Made by a program: the position numbers and the translations under genes. From the NCBI GenBank assembly GCA_017506865.1, contig JAFCMP010000368.1, positions 124,001-188,000 on the forward strand: 64,000 bases of DNA, written 5' to 3'. The notes under the pieces are model-generated. The model saw nothing but the letters and a program-made list of their open reading frames with translations. It was not told where the DNA came from and did not search any database. Within the stretch, counting starts at the first letter, position 1; the number at the start of each line of letters is the position of its first letter. Positions 35,801 through 50,800 of the stretch are shown here, in pieces. Source of the DNA: Tribonema minus. Lineage: Eukaryota > Sar > Xanthophyceae > Tribonematales > Tribonemataceae.

Positions 35801-38800
35801 TCACAGGTTTGTATGGTACATTGCACGTGTTTGCATTCTGGCAGAAGTAAGCCTCTTGCCGCTTAATTCTGCTGCCATGAGAAGGACAGGTAGGCATGTA
35901 TGGCCTCTTGTACAGGTAAGTAGGTATGCAGAAGTGGGCCTCGCACCGCTGAGCATTGCGGCCATGACAGCAGCACTACTAGTAGTGAGCATGTATGTAT
36001 TCAGGCGAAAGAGCGCCTCTCGCCGCTACTGTTCATTGTCGCTACGACAGCAGCACAGGTAGACATGCGTGGACTCTTGCAATTGTAGGTATGTTTGCAT
36101 TCCGGAAGAACAGGGCATCGCTGCTGAGCATTGAGGCCATGACAGCAGCACAGGTAGGCATGTATGGTATTTTGCAAGTGTAGGTATGCATGCATTATGG
36201 CAGAAGTGGGCCTCTCGCTGCTGAGGACTGCTGCCATGAGCAAGGACAGGTGGCCTATCAAATAGGTAGGTAGGTATGCAGCAGCAGGCCTTGCACCACT
36301 GAGCACTGCGGCCATGACAGCAGCACAGGTGAGCATGTTGTTTGAGGCATTGTTATTCGCATGAATACACTTCATGACCGTTCACCAATGTGGCTTTGTA
36401 GGGGGTGATATGGAGACCTGTTGTGTGCTGATTCAAACTTTGGACTGAGTATGTAGCGCAAGTGCACGTGTAGTACTCCAAGAATATGCCTTAAGCAGCA
36501 TACACATGTTTAATGACTTCACATAACGCTTGCTTGGTATTAAACACCTTGTTCTACTCCCAATCTTGCTACTCCTGCTGATTGTGCTGCTGCTGCTGCT
36601 GCTTTTGCTTGTGGTTTTGTGTGTGTCCCGCGATGAAAAACTTGGCGGGTTTTGGTAACCTACTTGCTCCTCTCAAATTTGCTGTGCTTGCTGCAATCGC
36701 TGCTCCCGCTTGTCTTGTCATGAATTTCCTCGTCTTCACTTGCGCAGCCGGCGATTTTTGGTCAAAGCCTGGATGGGTGACTTAATTCAAATGCTGCTGC
36801 GTGTTGTGACCCTTTTTGCTCCATACTCCCACTCCTTTTGTACGCTTGCTCATTGTGCTGCCACTGCGGCTACTGCTCATCTTGACTTTGCCTTTTATTT
36901 GCTCGTGCAGCCAGCGATATTTGGCCAGAGCCTGGATGGCCACCTCCGCCCCGCCATCAGCTTCTTCACGACGCACGTGAGTGACTCCTGAGCACTGATG
37001 GGTGTGTGCATATTCATTCTTCAAGTTGATGTAATTCAAGTTGATGTAAGATAAAGATATGGCCACCTCCGCCCCGCCATCAGCTGCTTCACGACGCACG
37101 TGAGTGCCTTTTGAGCACTGATGGATGTACATATAGTCATATTTCAAGTTGATGTATGATGAAGTAATGTGTTGCAATTGCTGTCAGTGCTTTGTGAGCA
37201 TTGACACGTGAATTGGGTGAAGGGTCAAGTTAGGATTAGGGTGATGCCCGGTGATTAGCTTCTTACAACGCATGTCAGTGCCTGTTGAGCACGGGTTTGG
37301 GTTTGGTCAAGTACCATGACAATCAGGGCTCAGTGTCGGTGCCCCGATTCTCAGCTTGGCCATACGCGAGGGACGCTTCAGGGCGTGAGCCTGCTTAGGT
37401 CATGGTGCGCGCAAGTCTCCGCACTACTAATGCATCTGGGCGTGCTGATTTTTGCGGCCCGTGCGTATGCCGTGCGTATTGCTGCAACCGTTCACCAACC
37501 AGGGCGCAGGGGTTCTGTTGCCGCTCCGCAGCGGCAACACCCTCCGGCAACATTCAGGAAGCTGCCAGCTGATTCTGGCGCTGGCTTTCAGGTGTTGCTA
37601 CACAGGCAGCGCTGACGGCATGCAGCGTTGGCACCTGGCATGTATTGCATCGCAATCTCATGCCTGCGGCCACGCTTCGCGGCCTGCAGAGCTCTCGAGG
37701 GCTCACAGTCTCTACTTTCTGGTTCGCTATCCTCTACTTCAAAGCCGTTACGCGCAACTTCACTTCCTGAGGCGGGCTAGGTCAAGGCCCTAACCCTGAC
37801 TTGAAATTTGGGCCAGAAACCATTTTTGCCGCTCATCGCTAGAGCGTGGTGGTGTTGATGTGCTAACCGTGGCAGCGCGGCTTAATGGCAATGCAGATGT
37901 AATCGCGCAGCATGCGCGTACCATTATCTCAATGCAACAGAAAACATCATGACATGGTTTAAAACATGAGGTGATGCGCATGTTGATTCAGATACAATTG
38001 AGCAATCTGTTGTGATGATGGTCTCTGACAGCTTCAAGCGCAACTGACAAGAGAGGCTGTCTGTTTCTGGGTCGCTCGCCCCTCATTCCTTTTACCTTGT
38101 AAGGAGGGGGCTGCTTTCTTATGAGCACGTGAGTGCCTTCTGACACTGAGATGCTGGGCATGTATTTGCATGTACTTCAAGCTGAAGTATGCATATGCTG
38201 GACTTCAGCTCGCACATATGGTCAGGATCAGAATGGGGGTGACGATGCGGCTGTAAAGCAGGGCAGTGTAAAGCAGGGGCAGGGATTGGCTCAAGTTGTA
38301 CATATGTATACCCATGCACTGCTGACACCATATCATCAACAGGAAACAAAATGAAGTTTTTTGTTACTAGAATGTTTCTTCGGCCAGTTTGAGGTTCGGT
38401 ACCTCAACGGTACCTCAAGTGACGAGACACCTATCGTATGTTGTGAAGCACTTCCGTATTGATACCTGCGCGCGCTGTGATCAACTTGGGGGGTTGGCAC
38501 GACCATATTTTAAACACCTCGATGACTGCGCATTTGTTCATCAGGAGCTCCTGGTATTTGAGCGCTGTAAGGGGGGTGAAACTTTTCAGAAATGTCCAGA
38601 AGTTCTCTTATGAATATCCACTAATTTTTTTAGGCCTGTCTGAGGCTTGGTTTCATACATGTGTGCGTGGCCACACTTCACATGCGCATTTGTTCTGCTG
38701 TGGTGGTGCAGCTAGGACTGGGACTGAGCGCTGTGACGGCCATGGTCTAAATTTTTCTCAAATGTACCCAAACAACTCTCTCATTACCACCCAAGTTTTC

Positions 38801-41800
38801 AAGGCTGGCTCAGGCCTGATTTCATACACACCTACATACAGTGCAACTCTCATCATGCGCATGTGTTTCGATGTCGTGCAGCTGGAAAATTTTCAAATAT
38901 ACCCAGAACTCTCTCTCGTTACCACCAAGTTCTCAACGCCGGCTGAGGCTTGATTTCATACATAATACATACACTGCCACTCTTCTTATAGAAGTACACA
39001 TGTGTTTCGGTGCAGCTGGGGCTGGAGCTGAGCGCCGTGCGGGCCATGGTGGTGCGTCAACCTCGACTCCTGTCCATGAGCATCGATAGCAACCTGCAGC
39101 CCAAGGTGAGGCAGAGGTCTAAGCTCAACCTCAAGTCTGTAGCATGGGCAGCTTTACGGTACTATTTTTTTGTTTTCTTACTAATGCCTAAAAATTTAAA
39201 TTCGTCACTTTTAGATAAGTGCAACGCCTCCTCAAGGGCGTAAACGGATGTACTGCAGAGTCTGTACGTTCTGAATGGTGGTGCATCACCCTTGACTAAG
39301 GTGAACATATTTGGATTAATGGTCTCTGACCCACTTCTTGAAGGCACAACTTGCAAAAAAAGGCTGTCTCTTTCTGGGTCACTTGCCCACGTGCAGCTCA
39401 TTGGAAACTGTGCTTCTTATGAACCAATTCAGTAGCAATTAACATTTACGCTTGCTGGTGGATCCCTAATTCTAACCCTAAGAACCACATGCCATCAAAC
39501 ATTGCGCAATCGCAACACCGCCTTTGTGACGCTGCATGCAGAACAAGACCATTGAGACGCCCCATGATCACGTGACATGCACGGGATACGTGGCGCTTTG
39601 CTGGTCATGTCATGTCTCGCCAGCCACTGCAACAGTGCGTTCACATTGCGGTGCTGTAGTGGTTGTGTACCGAGTACTTCACTATATATATATATATATA
39701 CTTCGAAGTATATGTATATGGAAACGAATCAAAAGATCGTAGAGCTCTAGGTGACAAGGGATGGTTAGCCGCAAGTGCCTTCCACCAATAACCGTGGTCG
39801 CCGCTGCTGCAGCAATTGGCCACAAGTCAAACAGTACCACCGTATCCACCAGTCAAGAAGACTTCAGTGTGCAAGCTTTTAGCGTTCGAGGCATGGGTGT
39901 TCAGTATTGGAAAGGTCTCACGTGTTCGGTAGGCCAGCTCCAGCGGCAGCCCAACACAGAGGTTCAGCAGCTAGTGACAGCGCTCTTGACTGCGCGTAAG
40001 GTAGAAGGTGATGACGCGGGTTTTGAACCAATCCATGCGGTGACATGGAGGCTCCAGGTTGTTTAGCACTATATATAATAGTACTTATATATATAACAAT
40101 CACCAGCACTGCCAGCCTTTGGGTGCAAATGCAAAGTCCTCTTGAAATCCTAAAAACTTTGAGGCCCGTTTTCTGATTTATTTAGGATTTGGGTTTGGGT
40201 TTGGTTTTCTGGTGAGGTTTCTCCATGCCGTCCCAAGTGGAATACCTTTTGCATGAAGTGGGCATGCATTTGAATGAAGTGGGCATGCTCTTTCGCATGC
40301 CATGTAAGATGAAGGATCTAGTTGAGGCAGTGGGCATGACTGCCGCAGCCAGTTTCGAAACAGATACTGAAGTGACAAGTCAGTTCTGTTGAAGTACCTT
40401 TGCCTTCCTGTAGAACAAAACAGTGAGATAATTCTGTCTTTTTCTTCTTTGCTTCTCACATGCCATGTCAGGAGGAGTATCTGGTTGAGGAAGTGGGTAT
40501 CACTCATACCTGACCACAACTGTTGTTGATATGCACTGTCGCTTCTTCCCGCGCTTTGCCAGGTGAAATATCTTATAAATGATGTTGGCATGGCCCTGCC
40601 GCAGCCAGTTTTGAAACTGTGGTACTGAAGTGACAAATCTGTTCTGTTGAAGTACCTAGTGCCTGTTCCGTCCTATAAACAGAGTGATAATTCTTTCGTT
40701 TTCTACTTTGCTTCCGAATGCCATGTCAGGTGGAGTATCTCATGAATGAAGTGGGCATGACTTATACTGACCACGACTGTTCTGCGCTGTCGCTTCTTCC
40801 CCGTGCCGTTTCAGGTGGAGTACCTCATTATATGAAGTGGGTATCACTTATACTTATAAGTGACGATGACTGTTGTCAACATGCGCTATCGCATATTCCC
40901 CATGCCATGTCAGGTGGAGTATCTCATGAATGAAGTGGGGATGACCCTGCCGCAGGTGGCCAAGGCACTGGCATCGCATCCCTCTGTCCTGTGCCTGAGC
41001 CTAGACGGTGAGTTGAACTTGAACTTGCACACTTGAAGCAATGTTTGAAAAGTAATTGAGATTGATCTCAACGCGCATACTGGACAGCGAGACGAACTTG
41101 AACTTGCAAACCTGATTAATGTTTGAAGTTGATTGTAATGCGCATGCTCGCACCGGCATCGCAGCGTGCTTTCCGTTGCCTCAGCCTCGTCGGATGATAT
41201 GCTGGTGGAAACGTGAAGTTCTCATGTTGAACGTGAGTTAGCCAGCTGCAGTTTCTGGTGAAAGTCGATATTTGATGCGCGTGCCAGCAAGGGTTAGGGT
41301 TAGGGTTAGGGTAAGGGTTAGGCTTGCGAGTGACAGTCCCGACAACAACGCCCGCCTACCGGGGTGAATCGTCGATCCAAACATGTCACGTGTCCCCCTG
41401 AAGCGGCAGAATTATCTTCAATGTAAACCCTAGAGTCAGGGTTGGGCTACAGTGACACGGCCATTACAAGAATTTTCAGTGTCGGCTAGTCGGAAAGTTC
41501 CAGACACTACGATTCCCAGTTCAACAAGCATATGGCAAGCCCACTGAATGAATTATTGTGCCACATTGAAATCATTACGTCTGATATGGCACTCGCTGGC
41601 CACGGGCACCTGTGAAGTGTGAGCTGCAAGGTGTCAGCAGTGCTCGAATTCATCAAGTGGGTCAGCCTCATGTGACGGACGTCATGGCATGCAATGGGAG
41701 CTTGGTGACATGTTCAGCTACCTATCAGTGTACTTCAATAGGCAGCGCCGCTCCGTTTGGCATTAGATCAGGTTGAAGTTGGAGCACTACCGCATGGCAA

Positions 41801-44800
41801 GCGCAAACAGCACAGCCCTGCTTGATGGCAATAACGCCGCTGGCGATGAAGTTGAAGTTGGAGCGTCACCACAATGCTGTGTCAACTGTGCAAAGAAGCA
41901 CAGCCTGATCGAAGGCAGCAACAACGTCGTTGGTGTGCGCACACCGCATGCGCTGGGTATCCTGCCGCTTCGTCGCCAATGGCACGCAAAGCTGCTTGAC
42001 CAAGGTCTTGAATTTGGATTCCGGCTAGGGTTAGAAATGGGCTAATCCAAACGCTGACCCTAATTCTGACCTGACCCTCACGCTAACCGAGATGTGCTCA
42101 CTGTACTTCAACAGACAACATTGCGCCGAGATAACCGCTGGCCCTAACCCTAATGCTAATCTAGCCCTAACCCTACAAACCGCATGTGCTTGCTGTACTT
42201 CAACAGACAACATTGCGCCGACAGTGGGCTGGCTGCGCGCCCCCACGCAGCATGAAGTTGAAGATGGAGCGTCGCCACCCGATGAGGGGTATGTACGTAT
42301 GTACCCGGAGGGGGGGCTCGGGCTGAGCCGTGAGGACACAGCACTGCTGCTGTCGCGGCAGGCGGACGTGCTGTGCAAGAGCGTCACCCTCAACCTCAAG
42401 TTGAAGGCGCAGTACTTCCGACAGTTGGTGAGTGTAACAGTTGGTAGGCAGTGATGTCGCGCCTGCAAATGACCTCAAAAATAAGAGCGAGCTGCTGCTG
42501 TCGCGGCAGGCGGACGTGCTGTGCAAGAGCGTCACCCTCAACCTCAAGTTGAAGGCAGAGTATTTTAGACAGTTGGTGAGTTCAGCAGCTGGTGAATCAT
42601 CATGTTGCGCCTGCGAGTGACCTGAAAATGAGAGAGAGCTGCTGCTGTCGCGGCAAGCAAATGTGCTGTGCAACGTGTCACCCTCAACCTCAAGTTGAAG
42701 CCGGAGTACTTCCAGCAGCCGGTGAGTCGTGCATTGTGCGTGTGTGCAACCTCCAGTTGAAGGTGCGGCGAGTCAGGAAGTTGATTAGTGAGTAGCACAG
42801 TGCGCACATGGACTCATTTCGTCAGGAAATATGGGTAGTGTTGTTAGTGAGGCACTTTTGGGCAGCCAACGGTAGGCTGTGGCAGCAGCACGAAACACCC
42901 TGCCATCAGATCCCATGCGTGTGCGCTTTTAACAAGGAGCTCATACGGTAATTTCTGTATCCAGGCTGCACAATGCTCAGCTCCTATCCATGTACGCATG
43001 CAGCGCATTCGTATATGCATACAGCATGCAACGAGTTCGACAACAGCGAGGTGCCTTTGACGACCAAAGGAAACGTGCGCACCGCTCAGCGAACCTGTCT
43101 TAGGGTTAGGGTTAGGGGTAGACACGGCCACAGCAGCCGGTTGAATCATGCACGCACGATTTCAGAAGCATGCTGGTGTGCCCTTGTACGCATGTGTCAA
43201 ATGAAGCTGTTTCGAACACGTGACGACATGCACTATTCAAAGAAACTCTGTGTGGTGCTCAGCAACCTGTTTTCACACTGCAGTCAATACGTGCATGACG
43301 CAACTGCTTTTTTAGTAATGCTATTCTCAGGGCCAGTACATACGTGCTGAATGCCACGACTGCTGCCTGAGTACTACAGTTTTCAGCACCAGTACATACT
43401 TGCTAAATGACACAACTGCTCCCTTATTACTACTGTTCACAGGGCCAGTATATACGTGCGGAATGACACGACTGCTCCCTTGATACTGCTGTTCGCAGGG
43501 TCAGTACATACGTGCTGAATGACAGTACATACGTGCTGAATGACACGACTACTTCCTTATTACTGCTGTTCTCAGGGCCAGTACATACGTGGTCAATTAC
43601 ATTTTTACTGCTGTAATCAGGGCCAGTACATACTTGTTCAAAGAAACAATTGCCTCCATGATGTGTCGCTGTTCTCAGGGCCTGACGGGTGAGAAGCTGC
43701 TGCATGTACATGTATATGCACAGAGCATACATTGATTTTAACGCAACAAGGTGCATCATCAAATCTGTGCATTGCTCAACAACCCTGTACAATCAAACAT
43801 ACGTGCTCAACTACACTCTTTGCCCCTTTTAAAATCTACTGCTGCTTTCAGGGCCTGACGGATGAGCAGCTGCGACAGGCGGTGACGCGCCACCCCGCGC
43901 TGCTGTGCCTGAGCGTTGAGCACAACATTGCGCCCAAGGTGAGGCAATCAGGTTGGGCTTGGCTTTGGGATGAGGGCTAGGTCTACGATGCGCCGCGCCC
44001 CCGCATTCCTACATTGCAATGTGGCAGATCATGTGATGGGTATCAATGTGTGCATTTCAGGTCATCTGGACGCACTTCAAAGCGCTGTCAGGCGCTGTCC
44101 GCACGCACTGTTGTACAACAAGCCAGTTGCTGATACGACAAGCCAGTTGCTGAAATCACGACCATCTGCACGCTCACCCACAGCTGCGCACATCAACTCC
44201 AACCTCAATTACGTGCCTGCAGGACATGATGGCAAAGCAGCTTCTGATGACAGTCGTGCGCTACCGCTGCACTGCACACGCTCACATCAAAACAGACGTC
44301 ACCTGCTGCACCGTAAGCCAATTGCGCATTTTTAAATTGTGAACCTCCCGACCACTGTTCAATGACGCCCCCGTCCTCCCCCTCCCCTGCAGATTGCGTT
44401 CCTGCAGAGCGCGATGAACCTAACCCTAATCCTAACCCTAAGCTGAGCATGCCCTTGTGAAGACAACCGCTGTACGCACTTCAAACACGCTGTCAGGCGC
44501 CACACCCTGCACATGTAATGCGCGCACACCATTGTACTTGAAGTGCGTCGCTCCGCGCCCTCTCCGCAGATTGCGTTTCTTCAGAGCAAGATGGCGCTGA
44601 GCAGCAGTGGCATTGCTCAGCTGGTGGCGACGCACGGCAACACTCTCACATCACAACAGGCGCTACCTGCTGCACCGTGAACAAATTACATACATTTGAA
44701 GTTTGAAACTCCTGAGCGCTGCTGTACGACGCGCCCTCCCCCCCCCCTCCCCCCTTCGCAGATTGCCTTTCTGCAGAGCGAGATGGCGCTGAGCAGCAGC

Positions 44801-47800
44801 GGCATTGCTCAGCTGGTGGCCATGCATGGCAATATCCTCACGCTGAGCCTCACCACCAACCTCAGACCTAAGGTAAACCCTAACCCTAATCCTACTCAGA
44901 CCCACGGTGAACCGTAACCCTAACCCTAATCCTACTGTAGCCCCAAGTGCCCCTCGTTTGACCCTGTCTTCAATTCTAGCCCCAAAAGCCCCTCATTGCA
45001 GCGAGCAACCTGCAATTGGAGGTGCGGCAAGGGTGACGTGATCTAATTTAAGGTGAACCCTAAACCCAGCCCTAATCCCCCAAGTGCCCCTCGTGTATCA
45101 GCCAGCAACGCAACCTAAGGCAACCCTGGCCCTGGGCATCCTTCTAGCCCCCATTGCCCCTCGCTTCAGCCCGCAACCTGCTTTGCCCTACCCCTAACCC
45201 TAACCCTAACCTCAAAGCGCCTGTGCTGCTGGTTTTGGGGTGCCCTTAAGGTTGACTTTAGACGGCTTTAGCGGTAGGTGTAGGATTTCTGTTTGTGTTT
45301 GAGGTCGGGGATATCCTCAACTGTAAGCTTGCGACCAAAGAGCCGCAAGCTGAGACAAATCCAGATTTGAATCTGCATCAGGATTCGGGTAAGGGTAGGT
45401 ATGTACGGACTCGAGACCTAAGGTGAATTCTAACCCTAACCTGTAGCCCCAAGTGCCCCAAGAGTGTCAGCCGGCAACGCGCAATCAAAAGAGCGGCGAG
45501 GGTGACGTGACCTGACCCTAACACAAGGGTTTAACCCTAAACACAAGGGTTTGATCAGGGCCAGGGATAAGGCTATTTAAGGTTGCCCTAACTCTAGCGC
45601 TCACCCCTACTACCCCTGATTCTAACCCAAGGGTTTCACCAGGGCCGGGTTTACGGCTGTTGAGGGTGAATCTGGCTCCATCCCCAGTTGTGAGCTCTGG
45701 GCTTTGGATTAGGGTTGAAGTGAAGATGAGACCAAAGGTGGCCCGAACCCTGCCCGCAAGTCCACCCACCCCGCACTATAAATTTAACCACCTCTCTGCA
45801 ATGGAAGCTTCTATCTGACGGGTGCCCTCTGAAATTTACATGTAGTTTGGCTTGAGAATATGTTGAGGGTCAGGGCTGGGAATAGCCTTCAGCAGAGGCC
45901 TGCGACCAATGGGCCGCAAGCTGAGACGGCCTGGGTCAGGCCTTGTGACCTGCACTCACAGCATGTGAAGAACTGCAGCTGTAGACAGACACTGGTGTGT
46001 CTCAGAGTGCATTTGCGGTATTCTCCGGCACAGCCATCAACGTCTTGTGATTCTCAGCAATGGTTGAAGCAGGGGCAGCATCAGATGTAGGGTTGGTCAG
46101 GGCTCAGCGCTGCCACAGCGACCATGAGGTGAACGCCCCAGAATAACTGTAATGAATTGTTGCTGCTGTCAGTTGTCTAGGGTTAGGGTAAGGACCATAG
46201 AAATGCATACTCGAAATGCTGTTGCTAATGTCCATCGCCTATCGCCTAGAGTTGGGCCAGCATATGGTGACCCAGGCTGCATATTGAATCGCACTAAAGT
46301 TTTTTCTAAAGCAAGTCGTAACGTGCATGCAGCCTGACCCTAGGCGTACCTGTGTTCGCAGTGCTTCGCAGTGCTTGGTGCCGTTATTGCAGCGTGGTGA
46401 GAATACACAATCCTAGTCGTATGTAGCCCTGCCAAAGCTCTCAGGCTCTTTCACTTGTATCATTGCAGCCACTGCCCATCAGCTTGACTATTGATGACCC
46501 GGAAACTGTACAACTTGGCAGTCATTAATGCGAGCTTCTTTTCTGCCAGGGCGTACCTGTAGCATCAAAAGTCCTGACTTGTGGTGTAAAACTGGCTGTG
46601 ATACGTAGGGTTTGAGATTAGGGCCAACCCTAGCTCCAAGCTTGTTATGGCGCTCGTCTGCTCTTCAGTCTGCTTGTTATCAACGTTGAAGTCACCGGTT
46701 GTTGATGAAGTAACTCATCACGCCCTGCCGCAATGCCGTCTGCTGTGCGCTGCTGCAGCTGGGCCTGTTCCACGACGAGCTAGGCGCACAACCCGACGAG
46801 CTGGCAAAGGTTGGTAACAGACTTCACACAGACAGAACTTGAGCATCAACTACTGGATTGGTACGGCTAATAATCTCCACACCTGCATCTCGGCTTCTAG
46901 CTGGCGCCCTTGTTCAAGGTTGTAAGCATGCTCGCAATTCCAAACCTGGCAAAGGTTAATGATTTCACTCAGGTATCACGTGAACATCAGTCATTCCACT
47001 CAGACATGACGGGACCATCAATCGTCGGAAGCAAAATCGCCGATACATACCTCCAGTGCCGATTCATGGCCAGCTTCATCGGAACGTACTTTGTTTGCGC
47101 TTTCGTGGTGAGAATGGACTCAAGACAGACGTCACTTCATCATGAACACCACTTGCTGAGTTGGTAACTGCATTCCTCAGAGTGCACTTTACATGCGGCA
47201 GCAGTAGAGCAGAGCTCCTGTCACTGTGTGCTGATTGCAACAGTGCTCAACGCCACGATCTCCACAAGTTACCAGTAAGGCAAATGAGCTTGTCGTCGCC
47301 GTACGCTACAGGCTCAGGGTTAGGGTTAGGGTTAGGGTTAGTTCCACGCGCTGCTCCAAACTCAGCAGCAAGGGGGACATCTTCAGCAAATCTGAAGTCA
47401 ATGCCTCACAGTGTAATCACTTAGAGCGTTTGGTGTCCATGTCTGACCTACACCTGCTGATTGCCACTGCGGAGAGGCGCATTATGCCGCAGCGACATAC
47501 AAACTCCTCTCCTTACCATGACAGTACGAGTTCATGTATCTGACACGTTTTCCATGGATCGCCAAACCAGGCTGTCTCCACAACATGTACAGGTGTGATG
47601 TATAGACACCTTTGTACATGTATGTGTCGTCAAAGGATAGTCTAAAAATGTAGTTTTCCGCCCTCTCCAATCGCGTTTTTGCACGCTTCTTGCAGGTGTT
47701 GATAAACTTCCGTTTTTGCACGCTTGTTGCAGGTGTTGATGACCAATCCGCGCCTGCTGACTGCCAGTGTGGAACGGCGAATTCTCCCACGGATGGCTGC

Positions 47801-50800
47801 CATGTCAGCAAGTGCGTCACAGTTACACTTCCTGTTGAAGTACTCACGTATGGCTGCCACGTCAGCACGTGCATGCACAGTCGCGGTTGCTTTTGATGGT
47901 AATCAAATGCTACAGAGTAGAGGTGCTGTGGTGATACTTCCGAATGAATGCGTTACTTTGGAAAGACTATAATGCTTGTAGGTATGTATGTACATGTATG
48001 CGCCATCCGCGTCTATGGCAGAACTGTCATCGGCATGAGGTTTTTGTCCGAAGCGCCGTTTGTGCTCTGTGGATTTCAGAGGCAGGCTATTAATAATGGA
48101 ACATACTGGTCTGCCACTGGTGGTTGAATTCAATGTGTGAAGTTTCAACATATACCGGCCTTTGTCGTGTTTGTTTTTTGGGTTAGCAAGACACAAGGCT
48201 CATGTCGCGATTACCCTGTGCATTTCATCAGGCTTGTACTCAGCTAATGGAAACAAAACAAGAGATTGTAGAGCTCTAGGCGACACTACATATCCCTATC
48301 ACGTCTCCATTCAAGCATTTAGGGGTTCACTAAGTCTGACATGCTGACATGCTGTTTTTCGGCACTTTGGTGACACATCTGCTTGACTCTTCTGCTTCAA
48401 TACTGTGCGTTCGCTTCCAACAAACTCTGAAACAGGGGGGCTGAAGTGCGCCATAGTTACTCTCACTGTTGAACTATCCAACTATTCATGCACAGCGGCC
48501 ATGTCAGCATCTGCGTGCGCACGTACATTCACTTCGGATATGAACGAAGTGCTACTGAGAACAGGTGCTATTGTGATTCATAAAAAACCACACATGCTTT
48601 GGAGAAACAAATGCATGTGGGATCTTCATGTACGCGTACATATCCGCGTTCCATGGCGAATTTGTCATGGGCACTCACTCCTTTTATACTCTGGATTGAC
48701 AATCGCATGTGTACATGTATGTATGTACATGTGTGCGTCATCCGCGTTCCAGGGCGACCTTGCCATGGGCATGTGTTAAAACTCTTTCTGAAAAGCACCG
48801 TTTGATCATCTGTGGATACAGCGGCAGATGAGTAGTAAACAGTAAATAATAAGACTGGCCTGCCACCGGTGGTCTGAGCCTGATGTGGCAAGTATATACA
48901 TCTATTAGGCCATGGTCGTGTTTGTTGTTGAGGTTAGCAAACCATGAAGGCCAATCCGCAATTATCCTGTGTATGCCATCAGGCTTGCACTCAGCTAGTC
49001 ATTCAATGTCTCCAGTCTGCCTGTGTTTGCAGATGGTCAAGCATTTTGAGGTTCGCAGATGGTCAAGCATTTTGAGGTTCCAAGAGTATGATTTTTTGCA
49101 GCACTATATTTGCAGCACAATGCGTTCGCTTCCAACAGCAGATGACGTTCTAAACCCAACTTACGTACCACCTTTGTGAGTCAAGCATTTTGGAGTTAAG
49201 CAGTATGACCAATCTTTGCGGCACTTGTTGACATTTCTGCTTGACGCTTCTGCTCTGTGCATTTGCTTCCAACCAACTTTGAAACAGGGGGGCTGACGCC
49301 GCAGTTTCCGCACATCAGGCCCATCACCGTTTACACGGACATCATGTTTGAGAGGTGAGGAGGTGCACTGCACATACATACATACCCCCTCTGACTGATG
49401 TCACAGTTTCCGCACATCCGACCCATCGCCGTTTACACGGACATCATGTTTGAGAGGTGAGTGTCGCAAATACATATATACATACTTGCATGTATAGCAG
49501 TACCTTGAAGCTTGTTCCTCAATCTATATGGTTTGTCATACTGTTGAAGTTTAGCAAGCTATACATCTGGCCCATCACCGTTTACACGGACATCATGTTT
49601 GAGAGGTGAGGGGGTGCACATACATGAATTGCATACAGCCATCTGCATGTACTGATATGTATCAGCACTTTGTGACTATGCATGCTTCTATATTGTACTC
49701 CTGTGCTTAGGAGGTACTGGTATCGCGCGCGTTGAATGTATGGACCAGACCGCGCACATTACATTCCGAAGATCAGCGGAAGTCTGCCACCGTATTTCGG
49801 AAGTTGATGAAATTGCTTTAGAGTCAGGCTGGACGACCTGTGAAATGTCCAGTACTGTTGTGTTTTTTCAATCGTCTTCTTGAGTGCAGCGTCAGTGCTC
49901 ATGACCTGCCCCCACACTGTCGCGCTTGCGTGCCTGGTGCCTTCCAAACAGGTGGCTGAATTCAATCGCCCCAGCGTCTAAACCGGCCCTGGCTGCTGGA
50001 GAAAGTCTTGAAATAGGGCTTGAAGTTGCTTCTTCAAACCCTAGTCTCATAGGCGACCGCCCGGTGTTCCCCTCTACCCGAGACCCCCTCACCCCTGACA
50101 CGGGGCAACTTGCCATCAGGGGTTTGCTTTCGGAGACTATGGCAGCACCATCGGTGCCATTCACAATGCCATCTGCGGCGACCGCCAATAGCACAGGTGA
50201 GCTATATACAACACGGTTGAGGAATTTGCGTAATGCAGGTGCGCCATGGGCGTGCATACATGCCATACATACATACCGCACGGCATGCATCAACTGTCGG
50301 CGACTGCATGCATGTGCGTTGTCACTGCCACTTCGTGTGTGTGTGTGTGGGTGTAGGTGTCTGCTGTGCGCTCCACTAGGGAGATCCAGGCGCTGATCAT
50401 GATTCTGATTCTACTGTCTATGCATTTGGTGCACTGGTTTTGCAATGAGGAGATCCAGAGGCAGGGTCCGGGTGCCAGGTGCCCTGCAGCCAGTTTTTCC
50501 TTTGAACCTCCCCTTAGCGCCATGCTGACCATTGTTTGCGTGTGCACGTGCTGTGTGCTGCACTATGTGAGGGAGTTCAAGTGTTGCCAACAACGGTGAC
50601 GCCTTGCTGTCTGTGTGTGCGAGCACTGGTTCTGCAGTGAGGAGATCCGGAGGCAGGATCCGGGTACTAGATGCCCTGCAGCCAGTTGGTCTTGTAACCC
50701 TAACCCTAGCACCATGCTGCATAACTGTCCGCGTATGCATGTGCTGTGCGCTGCACTATACAAGAAAATTTATTTGTTGCCAATGATTGCGGCTCCTTAC

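Larger units (their letters stand above)
33173..49354 (+). other. mTERF-repeat coding part (exons 3-13)
   Basis: Each repeat has the form P-x-L-L-x-x-S-(L/I)-x-x-N-(L/I)-x-P-K followed by x-x-Y/F-L and L-G-(L/M)-(S/T). Examples: EYPPLLMLSESAPAD, QPRLLSMSIDSNLQPK, HPSVLCLSLDDNIAP, HPALLCLSVEHNIAPK, NILTLSLTTNLRPK and NPRLLTASVERRILPR. Introns fall between helices at similar points of successive repeats. Between exons 10 (NLRPK) and 11 (LGLFHDEL) about six residues of the usual spacing are missing, so a short exon may have been overlooked between 44.9 and 46.7 kb. mTERF folds bind organellar nucleic acid. Confidence 0.8.

Noticed and set aside
43315-43700. Evenly spaced short direct repeats that could suggest a CRISPR array
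   Set aside because: The repeats are degenerate, the spacers resemble each other and they end in the true exon 9 acceptor. This is a eukaryotic intron.
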